This document shows, one piece after another, positions 1 through 7,201 of a stretch of DNA of 23,612 nt. The notes under the pieces were generated by a model that saw only the letters and a list, made by a program, of their open reading frames with translations, was not told the DNA's origin and ran no database searches. Within the stretch, counting starts at the first letter, position 1. The number at the start of each line of letters is the position of its first letter. The stretch lies in the NCBI GenBank assembly GCA_026419635.1, contig JANZZB010000004.1:1-23612 (forward strand). Reading direction: 5' to 3'. The stretch comes from Clostridiales bacterium (GTDB lineage Bacteria; Bacillota; Clostridia; Oscillospirales; Butyricicoccaceae). The position numbers and the translations under genes are program-made.

Positions 1-1
1 C

Positions 2-922
2 GCCAAAATAGAAACGGTTGTGAAATGTATAAAGTGTTTGCAATCAATGGAACCCGCCGGTGTCGGAGCGGAAAGCTTAAAGCAATGTCTCATCATACAG
101 GCAAAAAAAGCGGGATGCGTCGACAAAATGCTGGTAGAATTGATCAAATACCATTTGGAGGATATTGCGGAGTGTAAATATAAGAAGATTACAGACGAGC
201 TTTGTATTTCCAGGAAACAGTTAATGGAGTATGTTGAATTGATCAAATCATTTAATCCGCATCCAAGCCGCGGTTTTGGCGACGATATAGCCGAGTATAT
301 TATTCCAGACGTCATGATAAGCTGTTACTTCGGTGAGTGGGAAATACTTTTGAATGATAAGTGGATTGGCGGCGTCGGGATAAACAAACTTTATAAAACT
401 TATGTGGATAATGTTGAAGATGAATGCGTGCGGGAATATTTAAAAGAAAAGATTAATCGGGCAAAATTTATTGTTAAATGTATTGAACAAAGACGGGATA
501 CTCTTCTTGAAATTTCGCATATTATTTTGGAAAAACAGCTTGATTTTATTACAGGAGCAGGTTATCTGAATGTAATGAACTTAAGTGATGTGGCGGCCGA
601 GTTGGGAATACACAGTTCAACCGTATGCAGAGCTATAAAGAACAAATACATTCAGACACCGAAGGGGATATATTCGTTCAGACGTTTCTTTGTTGGAAAA
701 ACAAATCACTACCCTATAGCAGACGATGAAGAAATTAGCAGTGCCAAAGCCAAAGCTATATTAAAAGATATAGTTCATGATGAAAATAAACAATTGCCTT
801 TCAGCGACAATGCTTTAGTCAAAGAAATGGGAAGACTCGGGATTTTACTTTCCCGCAGGACAATTGCCAAATATCGTAAGGAGCTTGGATTGCCCAATGC
901 CGTTGAAAGACGAAGCATATAA
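2..922 (+). CDS. rpoN: RNA polymerase sigma-54 factor, 5'-truncated by the window edge
   Basis: Sigma-54 binds core RNA polymerase and recognises -24/-12 promoters that need an activator ATPase. The reading frame is open from base 2, so the true start lies outside the window; an internal GTG at 20 is not a credible start. The first visible residues carry the core-binding signature EPAGVGAESLKQCLIIQ (families usually have DPAGVGARDL). A helix-turn-helix follows (LSDVAAELGIHSSTVCRAI), and the C-terminus has the diagnostic RpoN box as SRRTIAKYRK, where the consensus is ARRTVAKYRE. The N-terminal Gln-rich activator-interacting region is missing because of the window edge. The next gene begins 56 bp downstream with its own ribosome binding site. 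I saw no clear -24/-12 promoter in the window, so its local targets are unknown. Confidence 0.95.
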   Translation, partial: AKIETVVKCIKCLQSMEPAGVGAESLKQCLIIQAKKAGCVDKMLVELIKYHLEDIAECKYKKITDELCISRKQLMEYVELIKSFNPHPSRGFGDDIAEYIIPDVMISCYFGEWEILLNDKWIGGVGINKLYKTYVDNVEDECVREYLKEKINRAKFIVKCIEQRRDTLLEISHIILEKQLDFITGAGYLNVMNLSDVAAELGIHSSTVCRAIKNKYIQTPKGIYSFRRFFVGKTNHYPIADDEEISSAKAKAILKDIVHDENKQLPFSDNALVKEMGRLGILLSRRTIAKYRKELGLPNAVERRSI

Positions 923-978
923 ATGGAAAAATAATAGAAGAAAATTGTGTAGATATAATCTAAATATGAGGGAAAAAT

Positions 979-2229
979 ATGCAGACGTTTAATGACTTAT
1001 ATACCCGTCTGTTAAAGGCGGCAGCTGAAAATAAGACCCAGAGGGAATTGGAAGAAATACAAAAAGATGAATTTGATCCTCACCAGCTGGATTGTTTACT
1101 ACATCCGAGGAAATACGCGTCGGTCTGGAAGTTCGGTGATTGCGACTGTTCCGGAGAAGAAGAGAACCCTTGCGTTTCAAGCTGTCTTTTTCGTGCAATC
1201 AAAAAAGATAAGCAAGGCAAGGTCATTATCGACATCGATTTGTGCGCCGGCTGTTCTGTATGTATTGACGCCTGTAAATCCGGAAAATTAACAGGAAGCA
1301 AAGATATTCTTCCCACACTTGAAGCAGTTAAAAATTCGACGGGACCGGTTTACGCCATGATTGCGCCGGCTTTTATTGGCCAGTTTAGCCAAAACGTTAC
1401 CCCGGGAAAACTTCGCAGTGCGTTTAAGAAAATCGGTTTTGCCGGTATGGTTGAGGTTGCGCTTTTTGCAGATGCCCTTACATTAAAAGAAGCATTAGAG
1501 TTTGATAAGAAAATCATTGATGATAAGGATTATATGATTACAAGCTGTTGCTGTCCCATTTGGATTGCCATGATACGCAAAATCTATAAGCAATTCATTC
1601 CTCATGTTCCCGGTGCTGTATCCCCTATGGTCGCATGCGGTCGTTCTATAAAATTACTGGAACCAAATTCTACGACCGTGTTTATTGGCCCATGTATTGC
1701 AAAAAAAGCTGAGGCACGTGAGCAGGATATTGCGGACGCTGTTGACTTTGTTCTTACTTTTGAAGAAATTCAAGACATTTTTGATGCTTTTCATGTTGAC
1801 CCGTCTGTTTTGGAGGATGATCAACGCGACCATTCCTCAAAATCAGGAAGGATTTACGCAAGAAAAGGTGGAGTCAGTGAGGCAGTTCAAAATACTGTTA
1901 ACAAGTTAAGTCCAAACCGCACTATTTCCGTTAAAGCGCAGCAGGCAGACGGAGTGCCAGCATGCAAAGAAATGCTGAGCTCACTCAGAGAGGGAAAGAT
2001 TACGGCAAACTTTCTGGAGGGGATGGGCTGTGTTGGCGGCTGCGTAGGAGGACCTAAAGCCGTTTTGAACTGGGAAGAAGGTCGTGATAATGTGAATCAA
2101 TACAGCAGCCTCGCTGCCTATGAAACGCCTGTAGACAATCCTTTCGTTCAGGAACTGTTAAAGCGTTTAGGTATTGAATCCGTGGAGAGTCTTCTGGAAG
2201 ATACGGAAATCTTTACGAGACATTTTTAA
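979..2229 (+). CDS. [FeFe]-hydrogenase, group B / CpIII-like, 416 aa
   Basis: Predicted to interconvert protons and H2 with ferredoxin-type electron carriers in the cytoplasm. The N-terminal part has Cys55, 57, 65 and 69 plus a second cluster motif at Cys89, 92, 95 and 99 (CAGCSVCIDAC), suggesting two 4Fe-4S clusters. The H-cluster domain shows all three signatures: L1 as TSCCCPIW (residues 188-195), L2 as GPCIAKKAE (237-245) and L3 as EGMGCVGGC (347-355). The extra Cys in L1 (TSCCCP instead of TSCCP) is, from memory, the mark of group B enzymes such as Clostridium pasteurianum CpIII. ATG at 979 follows GAGGGA. No maturase (HydEFG) or partner subunit is nearby, so it is probably monomeric. 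Whether it mainly makes or oxidises H2 cannot be read from sequence. Confidence 0.88.
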   Translation: MQTFNDLYTRLLKAAAENKTQRELEEIQKDEFDPHQLDCLLHPRKYASVWKFGDCDCSGEEENPCVSSCLFRAIKKDKQGKVIIDIDLCAGCSVCIDACKSGKLTGSKDILPTLEAVKNSTGPVYAMIAPAFIGQFSQNVTPGKLRSAFKKIGFAGMVEVALFADALTLKEALEFDKKIIDDKDYMITSCCCPIWIAMIRKIYKQFIPHVPGAVSPMVACGRSIKLLEPNSTTVFIGPCIAKKAEAREQDIADAVDFVLTFEEIQDIFDAFHVDPSVLEDDQRDHSSKSGRIYARKGGVSEAVQNTVNKLSPNRTISVKAQQADGVPACKEMLSSLREGKITANFLEGMGCVGGCVGGPKAVLNWEEGRDNVNQYSSLAAYETPVDNPFVQELLKRLGIESVESLLEDTEIFTRHF

Positions 2230-2277
2230 TATTTAATATAAAATTTTTGTATTTAAATAGATTTTTTATAATAAAAG

Positions 2278-2307
2278 AAGCTTTCAGATTTTTCTGAAAG
2301 CTTTTTT
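2278..2307 (+). terminator. Intrinsic terminator of the hydrogenase gene
   Basis: Arms AAGCTTTCAGA (2278-2288) and TCTGAAAGCTT (2293-2303) are perfectly complementary around a TTTT loop and run into six T. It ends the rpoN/hydrogenase transcript and separates it from the convergent comFB-like gene. Confidence 0.9.
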
Positions 2308-2330
2308 ATCTTCTATATTTTAATTTTAAC

Positions 2331-2630
2331 CTAATGCAAAGGATGTTCTTTTACGATCATAAGGGCTTTCATTACTTCGACGAAAACATTCGTCTGATAA
2401 TTAAATTCAGTAGAAATAATTCCAGCTAAAAGCGCACCTGTAGTTGTTGTTACATAATGGGGCGGCAATGAATTAAGTGCAATGGCAGCAGCATTAAATC
2501 TGCATTTTTCGCATTTACACATATCCATATCTTTTATTAATTCATCAATTTTATCCAATACCTTTTTTTCAACGATGTTTATAAGTATAAACTCACCTTG
2601 AACATTTTTGGTATATTTTTCATCCAGCAT
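2331..2630 (-). CDS. ComFB-like late competence protein, 99 aa
   Basis: Resembles the ComFB family (named from the Bacillus comF operon). Family knowledge: small proteins with a Cys cluster that binds zinc in the structure known to me; some cyanobacterial and Bacillus members have been reported to bind cyclic di-nucleotides. Visible evidence is the typical order VEKKVLDKIDELIKDMD, then Cys38, Cys40 and Cys43 (MCKCEKCR), then the ALNSLPPHYVTTTTGAL block. ATG at 2630 is preceded on the minus strand by GGAG (bases 2642-2639). It is a lone gene, convergent with the hydrogenase and divergent from the LysM-CAP gene; no other competence gene is present. Its role here is unknown; a nucleotide-sensing role would be inference only. 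Confidence 0.8.
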   Translation of the reverse strand: MLDEKYTKNVQGEFILINIVEKKVLDKIDELIKDMDMCKCEKCRFNAAAIALNSLPPHYVTTTTGALLAGIISTEFNYQTNVFVEVMKALMIVKEHPLH

Positions 2631-2802
2631 TTTGAAATCTCCAAAATCAATATAAAGAAATCCTTATGAATTTATTATATAAAATTTATGTTGTTTTTAC
2701 AATATTTAGATTTAATATAAAGTCCATAATCTATATTTTTTTAATCAATCTCCCACTTATATTAAATGATTCATTACAGAAACTAAAGTTGGAGGTGATT
2801 TC

Positions 2803-3435
2803 TTGAAGTTATCAAAAAAAATCCAAAAATTATCTTCATGTATATTAGCAACAAGTTTTTTAATCTTTCCGATGTTTGCAAATGCTCAAAGCGGCACGTA
2901 TACTGTAGTATCAGGTGATACTATGTGGAAAATTGCTGTCAGATATCAGATCGGGGTAAATGAACTGATTACAGCAAATCCGCAATTAAAAAACCCTTCT
3001 ATGATATATGTGGGACAGAAAATTACCATACCAAGTATAGATGATGTGAAAGCATTGGAACAGCAAGTGATCAATTTGGTCAATAAACAAAGAGCAAACT
3101 ATGGGCTGCCGCCTTTAAAGGCAAACTGGGAACTTTGTCGAGTTGCACGATATAAATCACAAGATATGATTAATCGTCATTATTTTAATCACCAATCTCC
3201 AACTTATGGTTCTCCGTTTAACATGATGGAATCGTTTGGTATACGGTTCTCTGCTGCGGGAGAAAACATTGCATACGGTCAGCGTACGCCGCAGGAAGTG
3301 ATGAACAGTTGGATGGGGTCGACAGGACATCGAAATAATATTTTAAGCCGTGTTTATAATCAAATTGGTGTCGGTGTGGCGAAAACATCTAACGGTACTT
3401 TTTACTGGACACAAATGTTTATAAAAAGCCCATAA
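2803..3435 (+). CDS. Secreted LysM-CAP (YkwD-like) protein, 210 aa
   Basis: Starts at TTG 2803, chosen because GGAGGTGAT sits at 2791-2799 with correct spacing. Residues 1-28 form a signal peptide (KKIQKLSS, a hydrophobic stretch, then ANAQS). Residues about 31-77 are one LysM peptidoglycan-binding domain (YTVVSGDTMWKIAVRYQIG to GQKITIPS). Residues about 85-208 are a CAP/SCP domain with INLVNKQR, HYFNH, GENIAYG and STGHRNNIL, carrying the His and Glu residues expected in the CAP pocket. This arrangement is common in spore-forming Firmicutes (YkwD/SafA-type proteins), where it is attached to cell wall or spore cortex; catalytic activity of CAP domains in bacteria is unclear. It appears monocistronic, ended by the hairpin at 3444-3473. 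Confidence 0.9.
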   Translation: MKLSKKIQKLSSCILATSFLIFPMFANAQSGTYTVVSGDTMWKIAVRYQIGVNELITANPQLKNPSMIYVGQKITIPSIDDVKALEQQVINLVNKQRANYGLPPLKANWELCRVARYKSQDMINRHYFNHQSPTYGSPFNMMESFGIRFSAAGENIAYGQRTPQEVMNSWMGSTGHRNNILSRVYNQIGVGVAKTSNGTFYWTQMFIKSP

Positions 3436-3443
3436 AAATGATA

Positions 3444-3473
3444 AAGGCCATTCATGTTAGGAATGGTCTTTTT
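3444..3473 (+). terminator. Terminator between the LysM-CAP gene and csp
   Basis: Arms AAGGCCATTC (3444-3453) and GAATGGTCTT (3461-3470) pair with one G-T wobble around a 7-nt loop and end in a T run. The convergent cold-shock gene stops at 3485, so the hairpin may serve both directions. Confidence 0.85.
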
Positions 3474-3484
3474 CATGTTTGATT

Positions 3485-3697
3485 TTATTGAATTACCATA
3501 ACGTTAATTGCTTTTGGCTTACCGTTTCTTTCATCCCTTTCTTTTTTAAAAGAAACTTTTTGCCCTTCAGTTAACGATTTATATCCCGTTGTAACCACGT
3601 CGGAAAAATGAACAAATAAATCGTCTCCGCCTTCGTCGTTTGAAATAAATCCATATCCCTTTTCATTGTTAAACCATTTTACTGTACCTGTATTCAC
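3485..3697 (-). CDS. Cold-shock protein, CspA/CspB family, 70 aa
   Basis: A single OB-fold nucleic-acid chaperone that binds single-stranded RNA and DNA. Both RNA-binding motifs are visible: RNP1 as KGYGFI and RNP2 as LFVHFS; the start MNTGTVKWFN is typical. I place the start at GTG 3697-3695 because the SD GGAGG occupies 3710-3706. The longer GTG at 3706 would lie inside that SD, so the 73-aa version is unlikely. The gene is monocistronic. Its 5' region (3711-3800) is AT-rich and holds an inverted repeat ATTCAT/ATGAAT at 3765-3783; whether that is an operator or part of a cold-responsive leader is not decidable here. Confidence 0.95.
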   Translation of the reverse strand: MNTGTVKWFNNEKGYGFISNDEGGDDLFVHFSDVVTTGYKSLTEGQKVSFKKERDERNGKPKAINVMVIQ

Positions 3698-3886
3698 AAA
3701 TAGCACCTCCCAATGTATTATTTCCGTTTATATCATCCTTAAAACGAATAGTTTTTAGAAATAAATTCATTTTGTGGATGAATGGGTTTTTGTTCAATCG
3801 ATTAAATTTCGTTCCCATTGATCAGCAAAAGGTTCAATGATACAATATTGCTGGACAAATTTATGATAGGAAAGATAATTAATAAT

Positions 3887-4816
3887 ATGGAAATTAAAAA
3901 AGTATCGATTATCGGACTTGGTGCATTAGGTGTATTAGTAGGACATAGGATATCAAAGCATCTTGATAAAGAAAATTTAAGAATCATCGCAGACAAGGAT
4001 AGAATTGCAAGATATATGCGCGATAACGTATATTGCAATGGAGAACGCTGCAATTTTCAATATACATTACCAGATGAAATTTGCGAACCTGCTGATCTTG
4101 TGATTTTTGCTGTTAAATTTCGTGATTTAAGTGACGCAATTTATGCAGTAAAAAATCAGGTAGGGGAACAGACAATCATTATTTCGTTATTAAACGGAAT
4201 CGTAAGCGAAACGATTATCGGTCAAGCTTACTCTATGGATAGGATCTTATATTGCGTCGCACAGGGAATGGACGCAGTTAAAGAAGGAAATAAACTGACA
4301 TACTCCAATGAGGGAATTCTTTGTATCGGCGATACGCAGCCTGGAAGAATATCAGAAAAAGTAAAAAACGTTGCAGATTTCTTTGAGAAAATGGAAATAC
4401 CTTATGAAATTGATACGAATATGAAAAAAAGATTATGGGGAAAATTTATGCTGAATGTCGGCATAAATCAAACTGTTTCTGTTTTCGGCAGTAACTACGG
4501 AGACGTTCAAAAAGAAGGAAAAGCAAGAGATATCATGATATCCGCTATGAAAGAAGTCATAGCGTTATCGGAAAAGGCAGATGTTTTTCTAAACGAAGAA
4601 GACCTTCGCTATTGGTTAAAAGTCGCTGATTCAGTTTCACCGGACGGAAAACCCTCCATGCGTCAAGACGTGGAAGCAAAACGCTTCAGCGAAGTAGACC
4701 TCTTTGCGGGCACCGTATTGAACTTCGGAGAAAAATATGAAATTCCTACGCCGGTAAATAAAATGCTGTATGAAAAAATAAAAGCAATAGAAAGTCAATA
4801 TAACATACAAAAATAA
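3887..4816 (+). CDS. Ketopantoate reductase family (ApbA/PanE-like) dehydrogenase, 309 aa
   Basis: Family members reduce 2-dehydropantoate, or related 2-oxo acids, with NADPH. The N-terminal Rossmann motif is GLGALG (residues 10-15). LLNGI (101-105) follows. Lys186 in RLWGKFMLN with Asn190 and Asn194 matches the catalytic Lys region of PanE, and the C-terminal domain has SMRQDVEAKRFSEVDLFAG with Glu269, followed by IPTPVNKML. I start at ATG 3887 because the Rossmann strand begins at once; the frame extends upstream to 3818 but those 23 residues are not family-like. It is 18 bp upstream of an aldo/keto reductase, likely one operon. No panB, panC or panD is nearby, so pantothenate synthesis is possible but another 2-oxo acid substrate is equally likely. 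Confidence 0.85.
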   Translation: MEIKKVSIIGLGALGVLVGHRISKHLDKENLRIIADKDRIARYMRDNVYCNGERCNFQYTLPDEICEPADLVIFAVKFRDLSDAIYAVKNQVGEQTIIISLLNGIVSETIIGQAYSMDRILYCVAQGMDAVKEGNKLTYSNEGILCIGDTQPGRISEKVKNVADFFEKMEIPYEIDTNMKKRLWGKFMLNVGINQTVSVFGSNYGDVQKEGKARDIMISAMKEVIALSEKADVFLNEEDLRYWLKVADSVSPDGKPSMRQDVEAKRFSEVDLFAGTVLNFGEKYEIPTPVNKMLYEKIKAIESQYNIQK

Positions 4817-4834
4817 TTCTAAAGGGTGAACGAA

Positions 4835-5851
4835 TTGGAAACATTACGGTTTGGGCGTACAAATTTGATGGCTTCCAAAAGCGGATTTGGAGCTTTACCA
4901 ATTCAGCGTATCAGTTTTGATGATGCCGGTCATCTGTTACGAAAGGCATTTGACAATGGGATTAATTTTTTTGATACGGCAAGGGCTTATACCGACAGTG
5001 AACAAAAGATTTGTCACGCTTTGTCCGATGTCAGAAAACAAATTTATATTGCAACTAAAACAATGGCTAAAGATAAAGAATCACTTTTTCGTGATTTAGA
5101 AACAAGTCTTCGTTTACTAAAAACGGATTATATAGACATTTATCAACTGCATAACCCGAAAACAATTGATTATGACGACCCGGACGGGATTTTTCAGGGA
5201 TTACTTGAAGCAAAAGCAAAAGGATATGTGCGGTTTATCGGCCTTACGAATCATCGGCTCGGGCTTGCAATGAAAGCGGCATCGGACAACCGTTTCGACA
5301 CCATTCAATTTCCCCTAAGCTCGCTTTCTTCAGATGAAGATTTAAAACTTGTTCGGCTTTGCAAAGAAAACGATATCGGGTTCATTGCAATGAAAGCAAT
5401 GTCGGGCGGTCTCATCACCAATGCGGCTACGACTTTTGCATTCCTCCGGCAGTTTGATCATGTTTTGCCTATATGGGGAATTCAGCGGGAGTCCGAACTT
5501 GATGAATTCCTTGAATATGAAAAAAATCCTCCGGTTTTAGATGAGGCAATGCAGAAATTAATTAAAAAAGATAGGCAGGATTTGTCCGGGTCTTTTTGCA
5601 GAGGATGCGGTTATTGCCAACCCTGTCCGAAAAATATTCCGATTGAAATAGCGGCACGTATTTCGTTCTTCCTCACTCGTGCGCCGTATCAGAATTTTCT
5701 AACCGACGAGTTTAAATCGCAAATGGAGCGCATTCGAGAATGCATACACTGCAATCATTGCAAAGATCGATGCCCATATGGACTTGACACGCCTTCGCTG
5801 CTTAAACAAATGCTTACAGACTATACTGCGTTTTGTGAATCACATAAATAA
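4835..5851 (+). CDS. Aldo/keto reductase with two C-terminal 4Fe-4S motifs, 338 aa
   Basis: The N-terminal two thirds form an AKR TIM barrel with the catalytic tetrad Asp47, Tyr52, Lys75 and His106 (FFDTARAYTDSE, IATKT, YQLHNP). The C-terminal part carries CRGCGYCQPCP (Cys255, 258, 261, 264) and CIHCNHCKDRCP (Cys303, 306, 309, 313), typical of two ferredoxin-type 4Fe-4S clusters. This fusion is common in anaerobes and probably lets the enzyme take electrons from a reduced carrier, although the substrate is unknown. I choose TTG 4835 because AAAGGGTG (4821-4828) is a well-spaced SD; a GTG at 4826 would overlap that SD. It follows the ketopantoate-reductase-like gene and is probably co-transcribed with it. 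Confidence 0.9.
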   Translation: METLRFGRTNLMASKSGFGALPIQRISFDDAGHLLRKAFDNGINFFDTARAYTDSEQKICHALSDVRKQIYIATKTMAKDKESLFRDLETSLRLLKTDYIDIYQLHNPKTIDYDDPDGIFQGLLEAKAKGYVRFIGLTNHRLGLAMKAASDNRFDTIQFPLSSLSSDEDLKLVRLCKENDIGFIAMKAMSGGLITNAATTFAFLRQFDHVLPIWGIQRESELDEFLEYEKNPPVLDEAMQKLIKKDRQDLSGSFCRGCGYCQPCPKNIPIEIAARISFFLTRAPYQNFLTDEFKSQMERIRECIHCNHCKDRCPYGLDTPSLLKQMLTDYTAFCESHK

Positions 5852-5869
5852 AAGAATAAAAAATAACAA

Positions 5870-5894
5870 GGCTTCCAGGTAAAAACCTGGAAGC
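5870..5894 (+). terminator. Terminator hairpin, first copy flanking repeat A
   Basis: Arm GCTTCCAGGT (5871-5880) pairs perfectly with ACCTGGAAGC (5885-5894). There is no T run directly after it; repeat A begins at once. A near-identical hairpin with a proper T tail is at 6086-6119, so this copy looks as if it was parted from its T tract. Confidence 0.65.
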
Positions 5895-6111
5895 TGAGGC
5901 TGTCGATAACATCGACAGCCTTCGAGAGGAAATCCGATTCCCCCTCGATACTTCCCCAGGTGCGGACAAAATCTGAAGATTTTGTCCAATGTATCCGCAG
6001 TCGGCACATGTCCGTCTGCGGACTAATCTTACATTAAGGGGTTCGACCCCTTAACAACCCCCTAAAATACTTTTTAGACAAGCTGGGCTTCCAGGTTAAT
6101 ACCTGGAAGCC
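5870..6111 (+). repeat. Hairpin-rich intergenic repeat, copy A, between duplicated terminators
   Basis: The 357-bp gap after the aldo/keto reductase holds no gene. The core (about 5896-6075) is a row of hairpins: 5898-5920 (GGCTGTCGAT/ATCGACAGCC), 5923-5947 (imperfect), 5964-5987 (GGACAAAATC/GATTTTGTCC), 5995-6021 (CCGCAG/CTGCGG, enclosing GGCACATGTCC) and 6034-6054 (TTAAGGGG/CCCCTTAA). The same ordered hairpins occur at 13533-13757, with a 23-bp identical block around CTCGATACTTCCCC. Both sides carry the same terminator stem (GGCTTCCAGGT...). No open reading frame or transposase is present, so it would be non-autonomous if mobile. Confidence 0.8.
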
Positions 6112-6119
6112 TTTCTTTT
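6086..6119 (+). terminator. Terminator hairpin, second copy flanking repeat A
   Basis: Arms GGCTTCCAGGT (6086-6096) and ACCTGGAAGCC (6101-6111) with a TAAT loop and the T-rich tail CTTTCTTTT. It matches the hairpin at 5870-5894 in 21 stem bases and is the complete, functional-looking version. Confidence 0.85.
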
Positions 6120-6208
6120 ATAAATTCTGAAACAATCCGGTTTTTTTTAATATGCTGTAGTAGTACTTTTGTTGAAAACTGAATCAATATAGGGAGGAAA
6201 GATATGGT

Positions 6209-7201
6209 TTGGATACAAACGGCAGCTTAAGTTTTTTAGATCAGATAAGGTTTACAAATGGCATTGATCACTGTAAAACTATTTTCCGGGAGATTGCAGA
6301 AAAAGAGAGAGAGAAAGCAATCCACTATATTAATCAAACGGAGCTTTATTTTGCTTCTTTATTTTTTCTTTTTCCGGAAATCGACGAGCTCAATCTCTAT
6401 GAGAACCTCAGCAGGCGCAATTACATAGCATTGGGAATGTGCGCCAAAATATTGGAAATAGAAAAACCTTTTTTAGACATCAAACAGTTGGGACGTAAAA
6501 ACGGACGTGATATTCCCTTAATATTAAACTGGATGTTTACAACAGGCTCTGCGGAAGATGGTATAAATAGCGAATATGATAGGGTGTTAGACGCTGTTGC
6601 AGCGCTTTTGGTTATTGACCATAAGGATACATCCATCCTGCCTTTCATGGTGAATCTGATCTTTAACCGCAATAAAAAAGGGTTATTAAATCATGATTTA
6701 ATTTGGTGTTTTATGAAATCATGCAATCCCCATGTCTTAAAACTTTCCGCCGATTATCTCTTATCTTATGATCCGAAAGATGTAGAACTTGCTTGTAAAC
6801 TATTAAGTATAAAAATGCCGGATGCAGAAGAATGGGATGATATGCGCGGGCGGTACAATCATTATATCGCATGGCTTAACGAAAATGAGCGGTATCTTTA
6901 TCATACGGGAGAGAGCTTGAATCTTACCAGCGAACCAATGTATTACGATGTAGATTTAAATGCCAAGTATTTATGCAAGGAAGTGCTGCAGCATAACAAA
7001 AAAATAGGAAATCCCTTTACTAGTAAAGAGCGAAAACAATTAAAACAGTTTCTTGAGGCGACAGAGAACGAAAAAAGAATCCTGGCTGAATATTCCAATA
7101 GGATTTATTATCAGGATCAGAGCTTATGGAATAAATGGATGCATTTACCGCTTCAGGAACAAATGAATGTGGCTGCAGCCGGACAGGGGGATGTCCGATG
7201 A
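6209..7201 (+). CDS. Unknown 330-aa protein coupled to tgl
   Basis: I do not recognise the family. No signal peptide or membrane span is apparent; the sequence looks largely alpha-helical, with a charged C-terminal region (SKERKQLKQFLEATENEKR) and several tyrosines (NHYIAWLNENERYLYH). The stop overlaps the tgl start as ATGA (7198-7201), so the two are translationally coupled. The start is odd. A strong SD (AGGGAGGAAAG, 6191-6201) is ideally spaced for ATG 6204, but that frame stops after eight codons; the long frame begins only at TTG 6209. Either TTG is the real start, or the upstream ATG codes a tiny overlapping peptide, or an indel changed the frame. Pairing with Tgl suggests a sporulation role or a transglutaminase substrate or partner, as inference only. 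Confidence 0.75.
   Translation: MDTNGSLSFLDQIRFTNGIDHCKTIFREIAEKEREKAIHYINQTELYFASLFFLFPEIDELNLYENLSRRNYIALGMCAKILEIEKPFLDIKQLGRKNGRDIPLILNWMFTTGSAEDGINSEYDRVLDAVAALLVIDHKDTSILPFMVNLIFNRNKKGLLNHDLIWCFMKSCNPHVLKLSADYLLSYDPKDVELACKLLSIKMPDAEEWDDMRGRYNHYIAWLNENERYLYHTGESLNLTSEPMYYDVDLNAKYLCKEVLQHNKKIGNPFTSKERKQLKQFLEATENEKRILAEYSNRIYYQDQSLWNKWMHLPLQEQMNVAAAGQGDVR

Noticed and set aside
1546..1569. Frameshift or sequencing error giving the extra Cys in TSCCCP
   Set aside because: The frame is intact on both sides, and the same motif is known in CpIII-type hydrogenases.
5870..6119. CRISPR array, group IIC intron or riboswitch as explanation of the hairpin rows
   Set aside because: No regularly spaced identical repeats exist. 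There is no reverse transcriptase or intron domain V signature, group IIC introns do not duplicate the terminator, and the element lies downstream rather than upstream of genes.
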